Shown piece by piece: positions 35,000 to 46,234 of a stretch of DNA of 64,000 nucleotides (within the stretch, counting starts at the first letter, position 1; every line of letters begins with the position of its first letter). Under the pieces are notes generated by a model. It searched no databases and was not told where the DNA came from. It saw only the letters and a program-made list of their open reading frames with translations. The stretch comes from Tenebrio molitor (Eukaryota > Arthropoda > Insecta > Coleoptera > Tenebrionidae), in the NCBI RefSeq assembly GCF_963966145.1, contig NC_091046.1:32240001-32304000 (forward strand), read 5' to 3'. Both the position numbers and the translations under genes were made by a program.

Positions 35000-35119
35000 T
35001 GTTATGTCTTGGGATAGGGTCAGGAATCGGGAGCGCGAGCAATCACTCGCTACCAGTGCCCAGTCATTACTCTCTTTTTATTAACTCCCCACTATTTACA
35101 TTATCTACATACTATAACT
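35000..35119 (-). repeat. 5' LTR of the gypsy element
   Basis: Same 120-bp sequence as 31332-31451 with about five changes, one at the outer terminal base. The primer-binding site abuts it. Confidence 0.9.
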
Positions 35120-35693
35120 ATCATATTTTAACTTTTTCATACGTTTTAATAGTCGATTATTTCATTTGTGAAGTGCAGGTATGTAAAAAAAATGGCCAAT
35201 TCCAGAAAAATCATAAACAAAAGCTCGTTATTTGTTGCAATTTGTAGCGGTGGTTAAAATTTTCACCTGGATTTTCAGAATAGCTTGTATACAATATGCA
35301 CCCTTCATTTGACTCGAAATAAAGATCATGTAGCGTATTTAACTTACTTCTTTTGTTTAGTTATTTTCATTTTATTGTTTTCTTTTTCTTTTTTCTTCTT
35401 CTTCCTCTTGTTTCTTTGTCAGACAGACTATGATCCTGATCGTTCATTGGTCCTGATCGAGGGTCTCTCTCATTTTCTAACAAATTTTCTACAAAATTTA
35501 GCATCGTGTCAAACTACCTTTAGCTTGTCTTCTAGACACTTAATTTTTTCCTTTCTTTCTTTTATTTTGTAGTAAGTGCAAGAATCAATTGTTTCAGATT
35601 AATTGATACGTCATCTTGCGTTCGCGTTTTTTCAAACCCAAATAGAAATACATAATTACAAAACAGAATTTAACAAGATAATATTCTCATCTA
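35120..35693. other. Intergenic, no gene recognised
   Basis: The open frame at 35285-35572 is a low-complexity, T-rich hydrophobic translation (CTTCTT runs) and is not convincing. Confidence 0.4.
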
Positions 35694-36228
35694 CTGGGTG
35701 CCCCAAAATTCGCGGAACAACGTAGTAGTACGTTGTTAAGTAGTCATTAAGAGATCGGGTAAAAATGTTTAAAAAAATCAATCTTCTTTTTTGTAGAAGA
35801 TATGGACCTATTCGTTACACTAAATGTGGCAACATTTAAAAACATTCTATGCATCCCAATAGTCTGCAAATATTTCATTTTTGTTGTATCCGTGGAAATG
35901 AGAGGGAAAAATCAAAGCCGTGTTGCCGTACGCTATTCGAGGTAAAACGAACATAAAATTACTACTTGGAAATGCTGGAAATAATGGAGAAAATAATTGC
36001 AAACCTGATCACAATCGTTCAAAATTATTAGGCCACTGGCTAGTAAAAGACAAATAGTCAAAAAAAAATTTTTATTATTTAAAATAAATGAGATCAAAGC
36101 TTCACCTTTTGGGCCCCCATATCTTCAAATCTAAGAGGTATAGAATTTTTTAATTATTTTTCTCGTTATTTTCTAACATGAATTGACATTACCTCATTGA
36201 GTTGTTCCGCGAATTTTGGGGCACCCAG
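35694..36228. mobile_element. MITE, CTGGGTGCCCCAAAATTCGC ends, 535 bp
   Basis: TA on both sides; perfect-looking arms CTGGGTGCCCCAAAATTCGC and reverse complement. Its right TA is shared with the start of the next element (36231, CAGGGTGATTC). Confidence 0.85.
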
Positions 36229-36230
36229 TA

Positions 36231-36722
36231 TACAGGGTGATTCTTTTTTACCGCCGGTGGTATAGTTATCTGCTGTATTGAACAAACATCTGGAATCACC
36301 TACAGTTCAATATTTTGATAACCTTCTCACGCATAACATAAAAACACAAAAAAAAAACAATATCAAGTTTTCAATAATGTTATACCGTGAGATCGAATAA
36401 AAAAAAATCAGAGTAGGCGAAAATGGTGGTTTGAACCAATTAAAGCGTCAGAATATCACAATCCAGGTAACTCGATTTTTTTTTTCGATCGCACGTTACT
36501 TATAACGCCATTCAACTGTATAATTCAACTTCCGTTGAATTAACGAGTCTTACTGTCAATAATGTTAAAAAATGCAGCAAATTATATTTCTGGAGTAGCT
36601 TTACAAATTATTACAAAAGTATTTTTCTTGCTCTTTTATTTTTCTGTTTTTTTTTTTGAGATTAAATGAAGTCTTTTTTTGGTTTAATTTACGGAATGCA
36701 CTTGCCTCAATTTTTTGCGCAA
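36231..36722. other. Start of another TA-flanked element; otherwise non-genic
   Basis: Begins TACAGGGTGATTC then ACCGCCGGTGG, as at 862-900. No partner end recognised downstream. Confidence 0.4.
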
Positions 36723-36904
36723 AGTATCGTGCGTTCATTTAAATTTATCCTCGAAGTTGGCGTTGAAGAGTCGATTGTGGACGCACTACGCATTACGGAT
36801 CACGTATCAGCTGTTTAAATCTTACGTTTTTACACGAGTAGTGTGTTCACAATCGACTCTTCAACGTCAACTTTGAGGATAAATTTGAATGAAGGCACGA
36901 TGCT
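36723..36904. mobile_element. Palindromic MITE, 182 bp, TTGAAGAGTCGATTGTG arms
   Basis: About 62-bp arms (36723-36786, 36840-36904) containing AAATTTATCCTC and TTGAAGAGTCGATTGTG, with a few mismatches. Confidence 0.8.
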
Positions 36905-38428
36905 ATTTTTTGTTTTAGTGCAACAAAACGTCCTCTTGCTTTGAAAATGGTCATCCGCTACTGTACAATTTATTGCGATTGGTACGTTTGAATCGCGTAA
37001 TATTGCGGATACCCCGTCTTACCTCGCTGTCCCATCTCACCCCCCTCCCCTACCTACGTGCATATTGTACTAAACTCTACTGATTAAAACGGTATACCCC
37101 ATATACATTATCTACTTTCATTAAAGAACCATTATCTAGTGACTTACTAAAGTTTATTCGACATCAACAAGGGTTTTATGATAGATAGTGCCACAAGATT
37201 AATAAAACGAAACACATTAATTGAATTATATGGTACAGTTTTTCATGTATATAAACGATTTCCTATTGCAATTTTTCCATTTTAAGAGTTATAAATCAGA
37301 AAAATGCTCCGTTTATTCATGACACTTTCCACTTACTTCTTTCGTTCGTGTTCAACAAGAAGGTTTAAGTTAACTGGCGTAACATTGCGTGCTAGACAAA
37401 ATCACGAAAGAAATAGAGGGGCACTTAACTAATTTGTCGGAGCATTCGTTTTGTAACGACCGCAGTCTTTCCAAGCATATTAATCACCCTAATCGTTTTT
37501 CTTATGCAGCAGCATGCATATGAACGGCGTGTTTTCCCAGTCTGAAAGCAGGAGAGATGCGTCTGTTGTCATGGAAACGACGCTGGATTCAAGTAGGGGG
37601 TGTGACGCTCCGCAGGGAAGCCTCTGTTTCGGCCTTGTAGAGATGCAACATTCGGACGATTTCGGTTGAGCTCTAAATCACTATTTTATTAAATGAACGT
37701 TATGGATATGCCAGGGACGTGTATACAGTTCTGATCAAAATATATCTCTCTGGCTCTTCCACAAAGTGTCTTCTTAGATTTGAAACAAAGACCGCCTGGA
37801 ATAGGTGGCTCCGAAAACTTAAATCTTGTTACATTTTATCGGTAGATCGTATTTTCTCTTCAACAATGTTAAGTGATTTAACTGTTTTAAAAATAAATAT
37901 TTTTTTTGTAAACGCTGCTATTAGAGACATACCATTGTACTCCGAAACGTAGGTTTAATGAATTGATTTCTTTGGTCATTTTATAATTAAGGAAGTGGTT
38001 TTATAACACAAGAACTTTTTGCTAACTAGGATTGGAATATTTCTTTAGCGTTACCCAATAGAAATTTTAAAGAAACCTTAATAACGTTCAATCCATATAA
38101 TTATTATAAAGCCCTCATGTTCAAGTGCAAAACAAATTATGTCTATTCTTTCCACCCCAGAAAAAAGCATTCGTCATCTCGTTTACCGCCCTTACACATT
38201 ACGAGATAAAGTACCCTCACTTCCATTCTACTAAAAACACAGATAAGATTCTACCTAAATGTTGTTTGGGTTTTTATCTTTTATTTCTTAAAAATTTATT
38301 TAATTAGTAGGCACTCACGAAAAAGTTGAAGCTACATAAATTTCATTTTATTTTATTTATTTTAGAAGATAAATTTCTAAATATAATCGAATGAACTACA
38401 TATAATATATGTACACATAAATAATATA
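36905..38428. other. Intergenic, possible gene-control region near 37480-37700
   Basis: A patch richer in G and C (37480-37680, with CATGGAAACGACGCTGG) stands out from the AT background, and an ATG at about 37693 starts a very short frame. It could be a promoter or 5' exon. Otherwise no gene recognised. Confidence 0.3.
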
Positions 38429-38934
38429 CAGGGTGTAGAATGGATTTTGGTACATTGGCACTTTACGTGCAATAGTGAAAATCCTCTGATATTGGCTCCC
38501 CTAATTATTTTCCAACAAAACCTTAAACACAAAAGTTGTAGAGTAAATTTTTTTTTACCTACATCCTTTTCTAATTATTTTCTAACACCTTCTGGTTCTG
38601 TTATACAAGATAAATTAAATAGTAAAAATCTACCGATAAAATAGTAATAGCCATGACTCCCGATAACAATAAAAATATCATAGTGTCATCTTTGGTTGTC
38701 ACCTCGGTTACACTTCCCAGCTATTTTGACAAATTCTTTAATTCTTTTTTCCATTATTGTGTACTTCCGGAAGATGTTAAAAAACAAAACAAATAAGAAT
38801 TGGGAACCATTTTTAAAACTCTACAATTTTTGTATTTAAGGGTTTGTTCTAAAATAATTAGGGGAGCCCAATATCCGAGGATTTTTAATTTTACACGTAA
38901 AGTGCCTATGTACCAAAATCCATTCTACACCCGG
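38429..38934. mobile_element. MITE, CAGGGTGTAGAATGG ends, 506 bp
   Basis: TA flanks, arms of about 170 bp; the left starts CAGGGTGTAGAATGGATTTT. Same family as the arms of 1617-5472. Confidence 0.85.
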
Positions 38935-38955
38935 TATATGAAAACTTGCTCTAAT

Positions 38956-39050
38956 GCCCGTTTGCACAGTCCTACTAAGCAATGCTTAAGTATTGGAATC
39001 ACATTGTTATCCAATACTTAAGCATTGCTTAGTACGACGGTGCAAAGGGG
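38956..39050. repeat. Near-perfect hairpin, about 41-bp arms
   Basis: TACTAAGCAATGCTTAAGTA at 38973-38992 is repeated exactly in reverse at 39014-39033; outer arms pair with a few mismatches. The loop is about 12 nt. Either a tiny MITE or a small-RNA precursor. Confidence 0.7.
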
Positions 39051-39457
39051 GATAAGGCTCTTTATAAGCAATGGAAAATTATTAAATATCTTCGTTTTTA
39101 AAATGCAAAGTTGTTAAATATATAAAATACCATAAATACCTATAACATATAGTAAAAATCCTAAATGGTATAGAAAAACGCCCAAAGATATCTCGTATAG
39201 GTATAGTTTCGTCATTGAAATGAATATTGTTCTTGGAGGAAATTTGAACCGAGCTAAATGTCTTCACTTGACATATAGAGAACTTGGAAAAATGTGTAAT
39301 TTAGAAATAAGTGCAACTTTTATCTTTGGGTATAGTTTTTTTTACAAATAATTAGAAGTGAAATATTGACAACATAAAATCTAACTAGATTATATTTGGT
39401 ATTCACGGTTAAGTTATCAATATTAAAATTTATGAAAACACGTTATTAGAGATTATA

Positions 39458-39686
39458 CAGGGTCATTATAAATGATTGTCCCATCGTAGTTGGCGTTGAA
39501 TACCCACACAAATTTTGAATGTGCCGCTACCTTCGCAACGTTAGACAAACTAGTGGCCAGATTTCTACTACCGCCGGTAGCGCCACCTATCGGCGATACT
39601 AGTCTCACTCATGTTATGAAGCTTGCGGCACATTCAACTACGTCACCAACGCCAACTGCGATGAGACAATCATTTATAATGACCTA
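39458..39686. mobile_element. MITE, CAGGGTCATTATAAATGATT ends
   Basis: About 229 bp; arms contain AATGATTGTC and TTGGCGTTG. The right terminus has lost its outermost bases. Confidence 0.7.
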
Positions 39687-39691
39687 TAATA

Positions 39692-40257
39692 CAGGGTGTG
39701 TTCCTTTTAACCTGTGATAGTATGCGTTCTTCTAAAGAGTTTTAGCCAAAGTCACCTTAGTAAAATGTGAACGGCAATGAAGATACAATAAGTTGATTTT
39801 TTTGAAATTTTGAAACCGGCCCTGCTCAAATTTGCGCTAATTTGTTAGAAATTAGAATTGACAAAAAAAAATCAAATGAGCATGGACGTTAATCAAAAAT
39901 ACTGTCACAGTTGTCATCTAATTAGTCGGAATGGCTTTATCATTACGAAAATAATGAGTTCACAGATATGTTGCTAATGTAGGGGCAATGTTATCACGTT
40001 ATCAGAATGCAGCTGCGGCGTCTAGAGAGTACGCAGAGCGATTTCCAGAAAGACACCATCTTGGGCGTCAGTTATTAATCTAGGACAGCGGAGAAATAGA
40101 CAGGACCGGACTCAAAATTTTAGAAAACAATAAAAATATACAATCAATTATCTCCCTTAATACAAACATTTTACTAAGAAGATTTAGGCTAAAATTCTTA
40201 AGAATAATGTAGAGTATCTCGTGTTACAAGGAACCTCTCAACTTCTAAAACACCCTG
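39692..40257 (+). mobile_element. Deleted DNA transposon carrying a transposase HTH fragment
   Basis: TA-flanked, CAGGGTGT at both ends. Around 39985-40080 the plus strand encodes NAAAASREYAERFPERHH, the N-terminal helix-turn-helix (DUF4817-like) of an insect Tc1-type transposase family. The catalytic domain is deleted, so this is a 566-bp derivative of a coding element. Confidence 0.6.
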
Positions 40258-40464
40258 TATAATGTACTATAAGTAATGATAGTTGTAGAATTTGTAATGG
40301 TGCAAGTGAAACAATACAACATATTAGTATTACACATTCACTCATGTTCCGTGTTAGAATAGGTCGTTACAAATACCTACCAGCATGACTGTTTTGTTAA
40401 AATGTTACATTTTAATTTAGCAGTGAAATACGAACTAATAGAGAATTTTGAACAGTATTATCAG

Positions 40465-43169
40465 TAGGGCCCGGATTTTAGGCAAAATGGACTATTTTTA
40501 TTTTTTAAGGCACATGTATGAAACTTGTCTATAAATGATTTCTGGCTTAATTAGAGTAATTAGAGCCATATTTGATTCTGCCTATTCGGCCTAAAATGCC
40601 CTTTAAATACCTATTTTACCTTTTAACTGCCTGAACATGCCTAAAATGACCAAAAATCAATTTCATTTTTGCGGTTTTTTCCCAATTTTCGAATTCTGGG
40701 AAGTTTACGGTATTGAAAATGTAAAAGTGGTACCTCAATAAAATTTACAATGCTTTATGATTTTAAAATTTAAGGAGATGTAATTACTGAAATGTACAAA
40801 GTGCAGTACAATACAGGAATTACTTTTTCGCTTTTACGGTTGGGACCATGATGTCAGCGGTAAATACTCCGACAATACCTAAGTACCACAAACCATTAGA
40901 CTGGACTGGCATAAATTACAGAGTTTATCTGTTTGCCTCTGTTCGAAGGGGTGCAGGTATACGCGGTCTAATGTTTTCTGATACTTAGGTATTGTTAGAA
41001 GCTTTAACGTTTATAAAATGGTCCTTGCCATAAAAACGAAAATTAAAATCCCGAAGTGAAACAATAAGAGAAACCTTAAGGGTGTCATTTTCTAAAAATT
41101 TAAGAAATATAAAATTAACCATCTCCTCTGAAATTTGGTGGGAGACGTAAATATAAGCATTACAAATTTGTCATTTCTCGTTTACTTTATCTCCGTGCAG
41201 TGGTCGTGTTTCTTGTGAACCTGTTTAAAGTGAACATAATGCCGAAACAAAAAATTAGTTTACGCGAAAAAATATTACAGTGGACAAGCAAGAAAGATTT
41301 ATATGAAATAAAATCAACCCGAGAAATGTTTTGTAAAGCTTGTGGTAAACTGGTAAGTTAAGCATAATTAAAAATATGTCATTTTATATTTTTTACTTAT
41401 TTGAAAATTTTATTTTTTGTAGTTTATATGCGAAAAAAAATGTCACTTGCAACAGCATGAGCAAACGGCCATCCATAAAGAGAACATTATGACACCGCTT
41501 CGGCAAACGTTGCTGACACAGAACTTGGAGGAATCGGCAAATAGTACATTCAATATGGAACTTTGTAACGTCTTTTTAGCTGCCAATATACCATGGCACA
41601 AACTACAAAATCCTGCGTTTCAGAATTTTCTGACAAAATATTGTGGTAGAAAAATTCCGGATGAGTCTACTTTACGGAAAAATTATTTACCAAAATGCTA
41701 CAAAGATGTATGAACATACTATCTTTTAATATTTAATTTAAAATTATTTTCACTTTTAGACTATTGACCGCATTCGGAATGAGCTGGATCCTTTTAACAT
41801 ATGGGTTTCAGTTGACGAAACAACAGATGCACTTGGGCGATATGTGGCGAATTGTCTGGTTGGGAAACTTTCAGAAGATGAACCTGGAAAATCTTATCTT
41901 TTGGCGTCTAAACAATTAGAAAGAACAAATCATGAGACAATAGCTAGATTCGTAAATCAATCTTTAGGTAAGGGTTTTTCACTTTTTTAAATTTATTTTG
42001 ATTTAAAATTTCTATGCGTAGAAATCTTGTGGAGTACCAGAGTTGTTGCTGAAAAGTTTCTTTTGTTTGTAACGGATGGAGCACCATATATGATAAAATC
42101 TGGTAGACACCTTAAGGTGTTTTATCCAAAAATTGTGCATGTCACATGCTTAGCGCATGCTTTAAATCTAGTGGCTGAAAAAATTCGCTATCAATATGAA
42201 GATGTGGATAATTTAATTTCGAACGTGAAAAAAATTTTCGTTAAGGCACCTTTGAGAGTTGAAATGTACAAAGAAAAACTAAAAGAAATGCCACTGCCTC
42301 CACAGCCAATTTTAACACGATGGGGAACATGGCTTCAGGCTGCTATGTTTTACAGCGAACACTTTGATTCCATTAAAGAAGTAAGTATATAAAAGATAAG
42401 CAAATTAATTGATTGTTAAACTGTTTTTAACTACTCACAGGTTGTCATGTCCTTTGATGGAAGTTCTGCTGTTGCTATTCAAAAAGCACAGTCTATAATG
42501 AAGAAACCCGGAATAAAAAACCAATTAATTTATGTTCGCAGTAATTTTAAAATAATCTGCGAAAGTATTACTCAATTGGAAAAAAATGGGTTACCTTTAA
42601 CCGATTCAATCAAAATTGTTGAAAACGTATTTACCTCCCTAAAAAAATCTCCAGGCCCTGTAGCAGCAGTAGCATTAAAAAAACTTGAAGATGTTACTGA
42701 AAAAAATCCTGGATACAAATTTCTTCTAGAATTGGCAAGAATTTTTAGAGGTGAAGATGTGCCGGAACATGACACCAAAATGGAAGAAATTTATTACAAA
42801 TTTGCGCCCATTACCTCTTGCGAGGTAGAAAGAAGTTTTTCAAAATATAAGTCCATTTTGGTGGATAACCGACAATGTTTTAAAGTAGAAAATTTAGAGC
42901 AATATCTTGTATGCAATGTAAATACGTAACAATGTAAATAACTAACAAACTTGTAGTATTGTATATTAATTAATAAAAAATAATTAGTAAATATCTTGTT
43001 GTGTGTACCTACTTAAAACTTTAAAAACACATTTTTTAATTTAATTAACCACAACTTTAAGGACCTAGTATGGCTTATTTTCAGTTTTTAAGGGACTATT
43101 TGCAGTAGTTTAAGGGACTATTTTAGGCACCTATTTCCGACTTTTTAATTGCCTAAAATCCGGGCCCTA
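40465..43169 (+). mobile_element. Complete hAT transposon with 8-bp target duplication
   Basis: Ends TAGGGCCCGGATTTTAGGCA and its reverse complement; the exact duplication ATTATCAG lies at 40457-40464 and 43170-43177. It contains an uninterrupted five-exon transposase (41239-42929). Intact ends, duplication and coding frame indicate a recent, possibly still mobile copy. Confidence 0.9.
41239..42929 (+). CDS. hAT transposase, five exons, 484 residues
   Basis: Exons 41239-41352, 41423-41707, 41760-41967, 42022-42380, 42441-42929 give 1455 bp in one frame to TAA, all with GT-AG introns. N-terminus: a BED-like finger, CKACGK followed by HLQQHEQTAIH (about residues 34-58). Core: WVSVDETTD (first Asp), LFVTDGAPYM (second Asp), CLAHALNLVAE, and TRWGTWLQAA. 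C-terminus: hATC dimerisation block SCEVERSFSKYKSILVDN with the catalytic Glu. It should cut and rejoin the TAGGGCCCGG ends in the nucleus. The architecture resembles the CGGBP1-like hAT group. I see no stop or frameshift; activity is inferred, not shown. Confidence 0.9.
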
Positions 43170-43330
43170 ATTATCAGTATATACCAAAAACTACTCTGAG
43201 AATAATTGTCGTACGTAGTAATGGAACAGGACCATTTAAATATTTTTTGATGATATCGCTGTGCCAAATTCTAAATCACTAGCCACAGCCAAAATGTACC
43301 TTGGCCGGAATAAATTAATTACCAATATAA

Positions 43331-44081
43331 TAGCAAAAAATAGTTATTAGGCCTAGTTTTTTGGGGCTCATAATCACAATTTTGCTCTTTTCATTAGCTT
43401 CAATTACCAATTAATACAAAATTCCCTAGAATTTGAAAATTTAATTTTTTTATTTAAAAATTAAAACAAGGGTGCAAATTCTAAAAAATAACATAAAAAA
43501 CCCGTATAAGGGCATTGGCGCACTCGTCCCATACAAAACTCCCCTACGGGTCGTTTTCTACATTTGGGACTCGTGCGCCAAATCAACCCTTATAGAACTC
43601 GTTCTTTAATATACTATTAAAGAATCAAGTGCGAAACGAGGATATGGTAAGGATAATAGTATATTATATACCAAGGTGGAGAAGTTCATGATTATAGCCA
43701 GAGCGCCAAGATTATAGCCCGAGGCGCGCCGAGGGTTGTAAGGTGCGAAGGCTATAAGGGACTTCTCCACCGTGGTTTATATACAATTTTTTTCACTACT
43801 AGATACGTTAAAACCCTTTCTGATAATAATTATTAATCAAATTATTTTGTCGGATGCGACGGATCCGAGTTGTCACTTCTTGACAGTTGGTATGAAAATC
43901 GTCTACGTTAACCAATGAAATAGACGACAATTTTTCGTTGCTAGGTGACGGTTGTTCCATTATTCACCACTGGTTAATAATGAAAAATTATTTACCTGTC
44001 ACTGGGCCAACGTAGAAAAACGAAACTTCTCAGTGTTCTATGACAACCGATAACGCTAGACTTTATTACTAGTAGTGAAAA
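43331..44081. repeat. Non-genic stretch with several repeat pieces
   Basis: 43498-43620 is a repeat found inverted at 58075-58205 (both contain GGACTCGTGCGCCAAATCAA). 43671-43780 has inverted ends CCAAGGTGGAGAAG. 43793-44081 has inverted ends TTTTTTCACTACTAG, about 290 bp. No genes. Confidence 0.55.
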
Positions 44082-44109
44082 AATGCTATTTAAATAATTT
44101 AACATCTAT

Positions 44110-44625
44110 TCAATTGTAGTTCAACAATTCTAAAAATGCACTTGATTGGGGATGTAAGTCCAGTAAATTTGGTCTTACTCCAATACCTTCTATAAAAGAT
44201 TCTGCACCTGAAATATTATTAATTGAAAATATATCCCTACTAACTGGGGACACCACGTTTAAAAAAAAACGCGCCCTATTGCTCTTCCCCTGTGGTGGTG
44301 TGGAAAAGAGTAAAAAGTACAAAAATAATAAAAATGCTCGATTTCAACACGCTGTAACTACGAAACTATTGTTCTGACAAAAAAACATAAACAACAAAAA
44401 CTATAGAGAATTGCATGCTCTACATTTTTTATTCGAACTTAGATAGACGTATCTCGCACGGATAATGAAATAATCGCGAAAATGTGACTTTCTACCCCTA
44501 TTCACCAATATGGCGAGGCGAGCGGCAACCCCCAAGGTCGCAAACTCAGCAATATTAATAATATGCCTAATAGAAGGTATCTGCCAAGTATAAACTTTTC
44601 TGTACCTTTTGCAAGGTGGAGCCAT
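44110..44625 (-). other. Two coding-looking minus-strand frames, unassigned
   Basis: 44625-44401 begins MAPPCKRYRKVYTWQIP after a plausible start; 44322-44110 ends IEGIGVRPNLLDLHPQSSAF and a stop, after a TTTCAG at about 44218. They could be first and last exons of a small gene, but no known domain is visible. The Tc1 element at 44644 lies directly upstream. Confidence 0.25.
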
Positions 44626-44643
44626 TTTTATGTCTCTGAACTA

Positions 44644-46232
44644 CACTTGCGAGCAAAGAAATCGACCCACCCACACACACAAGTTTGAATGCATTTTTTT
44701 TCAGTAGCCAGGAATCAGATTTAAACAAATCATATGCCGTTTGAAAGACTGTTTCTTAACGTTTTCAATGAGCCTACATTCTCTCACAACTGCTTCTTTC
44801 TTCTCAAGTATAGCGCCTTAAAATGAAATTAAATAAGACTACAGCAACAATTCTTTAATTTTAGTATCGCGTATTACCTCCCCTCGCTCTAACAACAGCT
44901 TGCATGCGATTGGGCATTGACCTAATCAAATTTACTATTCTTTCTTGTGGAATGTTATGCCACTCTTCTTCCACTGCAACCATCAGTTCTGGAATGGACG
45001 TACCAACAGGAACTCCGGCTCGAACTCTTCTCTTGAGCTCGTCCCACAGATGTTCGATGGGGTTTAGGTCGGGGCTACATGCTGGCCACTCTAAAACTCG
45101 AAGTCTCACTTCCACAAGGTACTCTCTGGTGATTCTCGCAGTGTGTGGCTTTGCATTGTCATGCATTAACATGGACTGGTCGCCCACAAACCCAGCATAG
45201 GGCACCACATGGTCAGCCAAAATCTCTCCGACATACCATGCAGCTGTCAAACTCCTTCTATTGCGACCACGGGCTGCCTCAACGATGAAGACAGTTTCAG
45301 TTCGTTCTTCCACAGATATCCCACCCCAGATCATACAGGAACCACCTCCATAACTGACGCGTTCATCGATACAGCACTGGGCAAATCGTTTTCCGGGTCG
45401 CCGGTACACTCGTCCTCTTCCATCCTTGCCGTTGAGACATATCCTGGTCTCATCGGAGAACAGAAGAGGCATCCAATGGTCTAAGGTCCAATTCAGATGC
45501 TCCCGTGCGAAACGAAGCCGTGCTTGTCGATGAGCTGCAGTCAGCTTTGGACCAGTTGCAGGTCTGCGAGGTGTCAGGTTCGTTTCCTGCAGTCTTCGCC
45601 TCACTGTCCCCTCATTAACAACCACCCCTCGGACATCACGGAGCTGCCGTTGAATTTGAATAGCATTCAGTCGACGGTTCGTCAACGATGTTGATTCAAT
45701 TCAATGAAGCGGTCATCTCTCTCCGATGTATACCGACGTCTACCTGCTCCTGGTCTCCGATTGAAGGAACCAGTGTCCTGAAATCGCCGGTACACCCGTC
45801 GAACTGCTGATCGGCTCAGATTCAGTTGTTGAGCAACACATCGCTGACTATGCCCAAGTTGTGTGCAAGCAACGACTTGGGCAGCTACTTCAGGTGTGGT
45901 ATCCATTATATTCACGGATAATGTGGCTAATGGGGCTGCTAATGTCAAATGTCAACAAATGTAATAAACATTTCCTGCAGAGACTTAATTTTATTGCCGT
46001 AGAAGTTAGAGCATGCACAAGTCCGCTACACAACATATAGCAATAACTTTTGTTTTAAGGCTCTACACTTGAGAAAACAAAAGGAATCTGAGAAAATTTA
46101 AGGTCATTTAAAACGTTAATAAACGGTCTTTCAAACGACATATTATTTGTTTAAATCTGATTCCTGCCGACTAAAAAAAAATCCATTCAAACTCAAAAGT
46201 GTGAGGTGGGTCGATTTCTTTGCTCGCGAGTG
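44644..46232 (-). mobile_element. Tc1 transposon, nearly intact, 1589 bp
   Basis: Ends CACTTGCGAGCAAAGAAATC and a close reverse complement, TA at 44642-44643 and 46233-46234. Subterminal repeats TTTGAAAGAC and AATCAGATTTAAACAAA are also inverted. The minus-strand transposase is one frameshift short of complete. Confidence 0.9.
44861..45948 (-). pseudogene. Tc1 transposase (DD34E), one frameshift
   Basis: The first frame runs from the Met at 45906 (MDTTPEVAAQ; an upstream Met at 45948 is less likely) through a paired HTH domain with QLGHSQRCVAQQLNLSRSAV, ending at 45682. The second frame, from about 45700 to 44861, carries NRRLNAIQIQRQL, the second HTH, then LLFSDETRICLNG (first Asp), LMHDNAKPHTARIT (second Asp), ACSPDLNPIEHLWDELK (Glu, 34 residues later) and the terminal MPNRMQAVVRARGGNTRY. 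A single small indel near 45690-45710 separates the two; all catalytic residues remain. Confidence 0.9.
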
Positions 46233-46234
46233 TA

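Larger units (their letters stand above)
31332..35119 (-). mobile_element. Ty3/gypsy LTR retrotransposon, gag-less
   Basis: Two LTRs in the same orientation (31332-31451 and 35000-35119, 120 bp, about 5 differences by eye). Reading on the minus strand: 5' LTR, primer-binding site TGGCGCAGTCGG (34988-34999), then directly the protease with VDSGADVN, reverse transcriptase, RNase H, integrase, a purine tract AAAAGGGGAAGA, 3' LTR. There is no gag between primer site and protease. An unrelated about 550-bp insert (about 32335-32885) splits the integrase. No clear target duplication. Confidence 0.9.
40273..43330 (+). pseudogene. Endonuclease-type (R4/Dong-like) LINE fragment, split by a hAT
   Basis: Left piece (40273-40464): CRICNGASETIQHI, the CCHC motif of LINEs with a C-terminal restriction-like endonuclease, then FNLAVKYELIENFEQYY in another frame. 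Right piece (43178-43330): DDIAVPNSKSLATA, from the endonuclease core. The two are separated by the hAT element and its duplication. Frames are broken and the catalytic RPD segment is missing. Confidence 0.65.

Noticed and set aside
31332..35119. Replication-competent LTR element
   Set aside because: No gag, an in-frame stop at 33014 and a 0.55-kb insert in the integrase.
35285..35572. Hydrophobic 95-codon frame as a membrane protein
   Set aside because: Translation of T-rich low-complexity DNA with no start context or relatives.
44904..45484. Plus-strand open frames opposite the Tc1 transposase
   Set aside because: They mirror the strongly conserved minus-strand frame and have no domain of their own.
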